NCBI GenBank assembly: GCA_016206955.1
Contig: JACQQO010000015.1
Coordinates: 1 to 7,950 of the forward strand
DNA: 7,950 nucleotides
Source: Candidatus Omnitrophota bacterium
GTDB lineage: Bacteria; Omnitrophota; Omnitrophia; Omnitrophales; Danuiimicrobiaceae
Direction: 5' to 3'
Shown: positions 5,376-7,950 of the stretch, in pieces
Position numbering within the stretch: position 1 is the first letter of the stretch
Layout: each line of letters starts with the position of its first letter
The notes under the pieces: generated by a model
Databases searched by the model: none
The model's input: only the letters and a program-made list of their open reading frames with translations
Told to the model about the DNA's origin: nothing
Program-made: the position numbers and the translations under genes

Positions 5376-7661
5376 TTAATGATCGCAGTCGGCTTTAGGT
5401 CCAGTCGTATCTGGCGTTGATCCTCCGCCGGAAGTTCCAGTTCCCATATCACGGCTTTGAGGGCCCGAATCGAAAGTTCCGGTGGGCGTTGTGCCCAGTG
5501 TTCCAAGGCCACCTTGTTGAAAAGCATCAAAGGCATTGAAACTGGAGCCCAGGTCGGCATCTTTTTTCTTTGAGCTTTTAGATGTTTTTTGTTGTTCTTG
5601 TAACGTTTTTAACTTTTCTCGTTGCTGCGTTAAGTCCTCATGATAGCGTTCAAGCTCTTTTTTGAGATTTCCAGCTTCAACTTCTGCTTCAGCCGCTTTT
5701 CTTCCGTATTCATCCATCTTCGCTTCGTCACCTTTTCGGCGAGCTTCTTCCCAAAGTTCATTGAACCTCTCGGCTTCCGCCTCGCGTTTTTTGAGCCTAG
5801 TTTCGAGATTGGGGATTGCCTCCTGGTAGAAATTGATCACCCCCTGGGTTTGCCGAATTTGGCTTGGGGTGACAGTTCCTTTTAATATCTGGTCGACAAA
5901 TTCCGGAGTAACGGGCGTTTGAGTAGCCTCTGAACCCTCGTCGTCTCCCAACATATACTCTACATCCATTCCGACCGACATTGAATTGTTGATGTGATAA
6001 GAGGTGATTGATACGCCAAATGTGGTGCCAAGAGAAGAGTTGGTGCCTCCGCCGCGGCCTTCACCAAATTTTGAAAGGTATCCCTCTGCAATTTGGGTTA
6101 TAAGAGGTCTTGAATCGCTCGGAATCAATTCACCGAGATGATCGTAATTGTCCTCACCAACGACTTTCCCATTCCGCATGGTGACGGCCTGAGTTCCTCC
6201 CTGCGGGTCCTTGAATTTATCATCGTAGCGTGGATAAAAGTAAGTGATTTCACCGGTTTTGCTATTTGTCACAAACGTAACGCCCCTATGTGGATCAAGG
6301 CCCGTGGCATCTCCATATTTGTTGTAGTCGATCTCCTTGGGCGTCGGTTCATTGAATGAACCGAGTCTATCTGTGAAAAATGGTTTTGGAGACACGTCGG
6401 ACCCGCTCTTTGAATCGATAAGCTCTGGTGACTGTAATATAACTGGTAGATCGGGAGACGACGGGACATTAATTTTAGCCGTATCTGAGGATTTGGAAGG
6501 TGCAAGAAGCCCGCCGCTTTTCTTTTTCGCTTCCTCCCCGGATGGCGGATTTGCCTCCTCGCTTGATGGAGGTTTGGGTATAAAATCTCGCGGGTCATAT
6601 TCTTTAAGGAAATTCCAGTTTCCTGTTTCCGGACGCTTTGGTTCAGGCGTCTCAGGTTTCGCAGGCACATCCTTTGTCTTATTTGTAATCCCCAGCGAAC
6701 CGCCCGAAATAAAATCTTTCCATTGATTCGCCAGATCTTGAAGGCCTTTCTCTATATTGTCGGTCCACTCGTCCATCCCATCGAAGAGAGAACTTTCTTC
6801 TTCTTTGACTCCTTCCCGACGGTCAATAGCTGCCTTTTTGACCCAATAATTATTGTAGGTTGAAGTTTTTAAGATTGGCTTTCCATCTAGATCTACATAA
6901 TCTGTTTTAACGGTCTCGCCTGTTTCAGGATTGATCACCTCTTCCCATAGAAGAGTACCGTTTTTGCCGTAAACCTGATTGTGAATGGGAGCCCCCGTTT
7001 TCGGATCGAAGGTCCGTACCGATTTACCGCCATTGATGATGGTGTTGTCATAAGGTTTTTCTGGATGATGGATTGTTGTGGTGGGTCTTCCTTCGGCGTC
7101 GCGGCCGTATTCCCATCCCGTCCCATCGTCATGCTGGAAAATCTTGCCCGCTTCAGCGGAATTCGAGATCGCAAGTTGGCCGGGGTCTTCTGGTTCCGGA
7201 AAATCGCCTTGAGGGTCGTAGTGTTGTTCCGGTTCGGAGGGGGCAGGATTGTCCACTTCATCCCAATTGATTTCTGGCCGACCAGCCGGCGACGGCGCAG
7301 AAGGCTTTAAACCTTTTTCATAGTCTTCTACAGGATCACCGGAGTCGATTAAACCGCTGCCCTGCGCGCGGCGTCTTCGATTTTGTTCTTTCATGCCTTC
7401 CAGAAAGTCTTTCTGCTGTTCTCTTCCCTCCTGGTCGTCGACCCAGCGTCTCAGCTTTTTCCGAAATTCTGGATCGAATGGGTTCCATGGAAAAGGATGT
7501 TGACCCTCCCAAAAATCATCTTCTGATTCAGTAGATTGTGCAAAAAGAGATTGAGCAGAAGAAGGCAGTATCATAAGCGAACAGACAATAACAGTGATAA
7601 ACACGTCTTGTTTCGTTAGGAAACATTTACCTCTGTGGAGGACTCTATGTTTTGCTCTCAT
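5376..7661 (-). CDS. Large exported protein of unknown family with coiled coil, downstream of a c-di-GMP riboswitch
   Basis: I do not recognise this 761-residue protein. It has a long basic N terminus (RAKHRVLHRGK), a hydrophobic core FITVIVCSLMIL (21-32) and a cleavage region SSAQSLFAQ (34-42), so it is probably exported. The mature part is hydrophilic, acidic and Pro-rich. Residues about 173-270 form YD- or YwqK-like beta-hairpin repeats (WEYGRDAEGRP, VRTFDPKTGAP, YGKNGTLLWEE, NPETGETVKTDY, DLDGKPILKT), and a second such stretch runs about 458-510 (NSKTGEITYFYP, MRNGKVVGEDNY). Residues about 610-692 are a heptad-like coiled coil of Glu, Lys and Arg. The last 60 are Gly/Thr/Ser-rich. There is no membrane anchor or sorting motif at the end. 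ATG 7661 is preferred: it gives a normal signal peptide and lies just after the leader terminator. It has no clear ribosome site. GTG 7721 in the same frame lies in the aptamer. A cell-surface, matrix or adhesion role is inferred only from its riboswitch and composition. Confidence 0.75.
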   Translation of the reverse strand: MRAKHRVLHRGKCFLTKQDVFITVIVCSLMILPSSAQSLFAQSTESEDDFWEGQHPFPWNPFDPEFRKKLRRWVDDQEGREQQKDFLEGMKEQNRRRRAQGSGLIDSGDPVEDYEKGLKPSAPSPAGRPEINWDEVDNPAPSEPEQHYDPQGDFPEPEDPGQLAISNSAEAGKIFQHDDGTGWEYGRDAEGRPTTTIHHPEKPYDNTIINGGKSVRTFDPKTGAPIHNQVYGKNGTLLWEEVINPETGETVKTDYVDLDGKPILKTSTYNNYWVKKAAIDRREGVKEEESSLFDGMDEWTDNIEKGLQDLANQWKDFISGGSLGITNKTKDVPAKPETPEPKRPETGNWNFLKEYDPRDFIPKPPSSEEANPPSGEEAKKKSGGLLAPSKSSDTAKINVPSSPDLPVILQSPELIDSKSGSDVSPKPFFTDRLGSFNEPTPKEIDYNKYGDATGLDPHRGVTFVTNSKTGEITYFYPRYDDKFKDPQGGTQAVTMRNGKVVGEDNYDHLGELIPSDSRPLITQIAEGYLSKFGEGRGGGTNSSLGTTFGVSITSYHINNSMSVGMDVEYMLGDDEGSEATQTPVTPEFVDQILKGTVTPSQIRQTQGVINFYQEAIPNLETRLKKREAEAERFNELWEEARRKGDEAKMDEYGRKAAEAEVEAGNLKKELERYHEDLTQQREKLKTLQEQQKTSKSSKKKDADLGSSFNAFDAFQQGGLGTLGTTPTGTFDSGPQSRDMGTGTSGGGSTPDTTGPKADCDH

Positions 7662-7662
7662 T

Positions 7663-7708
7663 AAATAAAAAACCCATTTCCAGGAAAAGGCAACCCGGAA
7701 ATGGGTTT
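7663..7708 (-). terminator. Intrinsic terminator in the leader of the 761-codon gene
   Basis: On the minus strand AAACCCATTTCC (7708-7697) pairs perfectly with GGAAATGGGTTT (7681-7670) around a 15-base loop, and is followed by TTTTTTATTT (7672-7663, sharing the end of the stem). It lies 13 bases past the aptamer and 2 bases before the ATG, as expected for an expression platform that ends transcription before the coding region. The loop GGGTTGCCTTTTCCT is complementary to the 5' strand of the aptamer, which suggests a competing antiterminator pairing. Confidence 0.88.
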
Positions 7709-7720
7709 CGGTAAAGCTCA

Positions 7721-7803
7721 CCGGCAGCCCGACTATCCTGAATTGGCCTTTTCTAGGATTCTAAGGCTTTGCGCCCCCGTATTACTGCGGGTTTGCCTTT
7801 TTC
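7721..7803 (-). promoter_or_regulatory. Cyclic-di-GMP-I (GEMM-I) riboswitch aptamer
   Basis: The minus strand reads GGCAAACCC, a short stem capped by a GTAA (GNRA) tetraloop, CGGG, then GGCGCAAAGCC, a second arm (ATCCT at 7757-7753 with AGGAT at 7738-7734), and GGGCTGCC. This is the order and wording of the GEMM-I consensus. Compared from memory with the Vibrio Vc2 aptamer, G20 corresponds to base 7796, the stacking A47 to 7769 and C92 to 7724; all three are conserved. Having G rather than A at the position of G20 favours cyclic-di-GMP over the cGAMP-sensing subgroup. P1 (GGCA 7797-7794 with TGCC 7726-7723) is short. The tetraloop stem CCCG/CGGG has one C-A mismatch near the loop. A terminator follows directly, so control is probably transcriptional. 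Confidence 0.9.
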
Positions 7804-7838
7804 GGTAGTTTAGAAATTTTGAACTGTCAATTTAACGA

Positions 7839-7893
7839 CTCGGATCTTGTATTTAAAATATTACCTCTTAAAAATTGGAAATACAAATCCGAG
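7839..7893. repeat. Inverted repeat between divergent transcription units
   Basis: Positions 7839-7854 (CTCGGATCTTGTATTT) and 7879-7893 (AAATACAAATCCGAG) are reverse complements over 15 bp, with one extra C in the left arm and a 24-base AT-rich spacer. No T-run follows on either strand. It may be an operator, the end of a palindromic repeat, or an RNA hairpin upstream of the riboswitch. Confidence 0.7.
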
Positions 7894-7931
7894 CCGCCCC
7901 TTTAACAGCTTATCTATTAGTTTAAAATTTA

Positions 7932-7940
7932 AAGGAGAGG
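7932..7940 (+). promoter_or_regulatory. Probable ribosome binding site of a gene starting beyond the window
   Basis: AAGGAGAGG at the right edge is a strong Shine-Dalgarno sequence on the plus strand, with 10 bases left after it and no start codon yet. This fits a divergent gene beginning just past 7950. The start itself is not visible. Confidence 0.35.
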
Positions 7941-7950
7941 CTAGAACAAA

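Larger units (their letters stand above)
7804..7950. other. Upstream region of the riboswitch, probably divergent promoter region
   Basis: No gene is seen here. On the minus strand TTGACA (7830-7825) is a perfect -35-like box, but a -10 box at 17 bp would fall at TACCGA and start transcription inside the aptamer, so the true promoter is unclear. TCTAAA (7814-7809) would place the start just before the aptamer but lacks a matching -35. On the plus strand TTAACA (7902-7907) and TAAAAT (7923-7928), 15 bp apart, precede a good ribosome site and may serve a divergent gene beyond the window. Confidence 0.4.

Noticed and set aside
7662..7721. Upstream GTG start at 7721 for the exported protein
   Set aside because: It would place 20 codons over the aptamer end and the leader terminator, and would bury the signal peptide.
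7825..7830. TTGACA as the -35 box of the riboswitch transcript
   Set aside because: At standard spacing the -10 would be TACCGA and transcription would begin inside the aptamer, removing its 5' strand.

Overview
The window looks like chromosomal DNA of an uncultured or little-studied Gram-negative-type bacterium of moderate GC content. A PEGA-domain membrane protein lies directly beside a processive family-2 glycosyltransferase, next to an OGG1-type 8-oxoguanine glycosylase and a large secreted protein of no recognised family. I associate this mix with candidate phyla such as Omnitrophota, but that is a low-confidence inference from gene style. No phylogenetic marker is present.

Layout. Positions 3-182 hold the 3' end of a HAD-family phosphatase gene. 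Positions 183-590 hold no credible gene, but they contain two consecutive blocks of nested inverted repeats (228-364 and 375-527). Each block can fold as an outer stem enclosing two hairpins. A tight plus-strand gene string follows: MarC-family membrane protein (639-1280), PEGA-domain protein (1290-2759), membrane glycosyltransferase (2766-4463) and 8-oxoguanine DNA glycosylase (4476-5375). Gaps are 6-12 bp, so this is probably one operon. The glycosylase ends exactly where a minus-strand gene for a 761-residue exported protein ends (5376-7661), so the two genes converge with no spacer.

The most interesting part is the leader of that minus-strand gene. On the minus strand, 7803-7721 matches the cyclic-di-GMP-I (GEMM-I) riboswitch aptamer, including the residues equivalent to the known ligand contacts. 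An intrinsic terminator with a perfect 12-bp stem follows at 7708-7663, just before the start codon. The terminator loop is complementary to the 5' strand of the aptamer over 13 base pairs with one bulge, which suggests how the switch could work. The unrecognised surface or secreted protein is therefore probably controlled by cyclic-di-GMP through transcription attenuation.

A second theme is palindromes inside coding sequence. The glycosyltransferase gene carries a 27-bp inverted repeat, read in frame. The glycosylase gene carries three palindromes: a perfect 22-bp palindrome, a C/G-rich imperfect palindrome encoding a Pro-rich then Arg/Gly-rich stretch, and a 12-bp hairpin that looks like a bidirectional terminator. 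These resemble in-frame insertions of REP-like or Rickettsia-palindromic-element-like sequences. In cellular terms the operon combines envelope functions (MarC, PEGA protein, glycosyltransferase) with one DNA repair enzyme. No tRNA, rRNA, CRISPR array, transposase or complete insertion sequence was seen.
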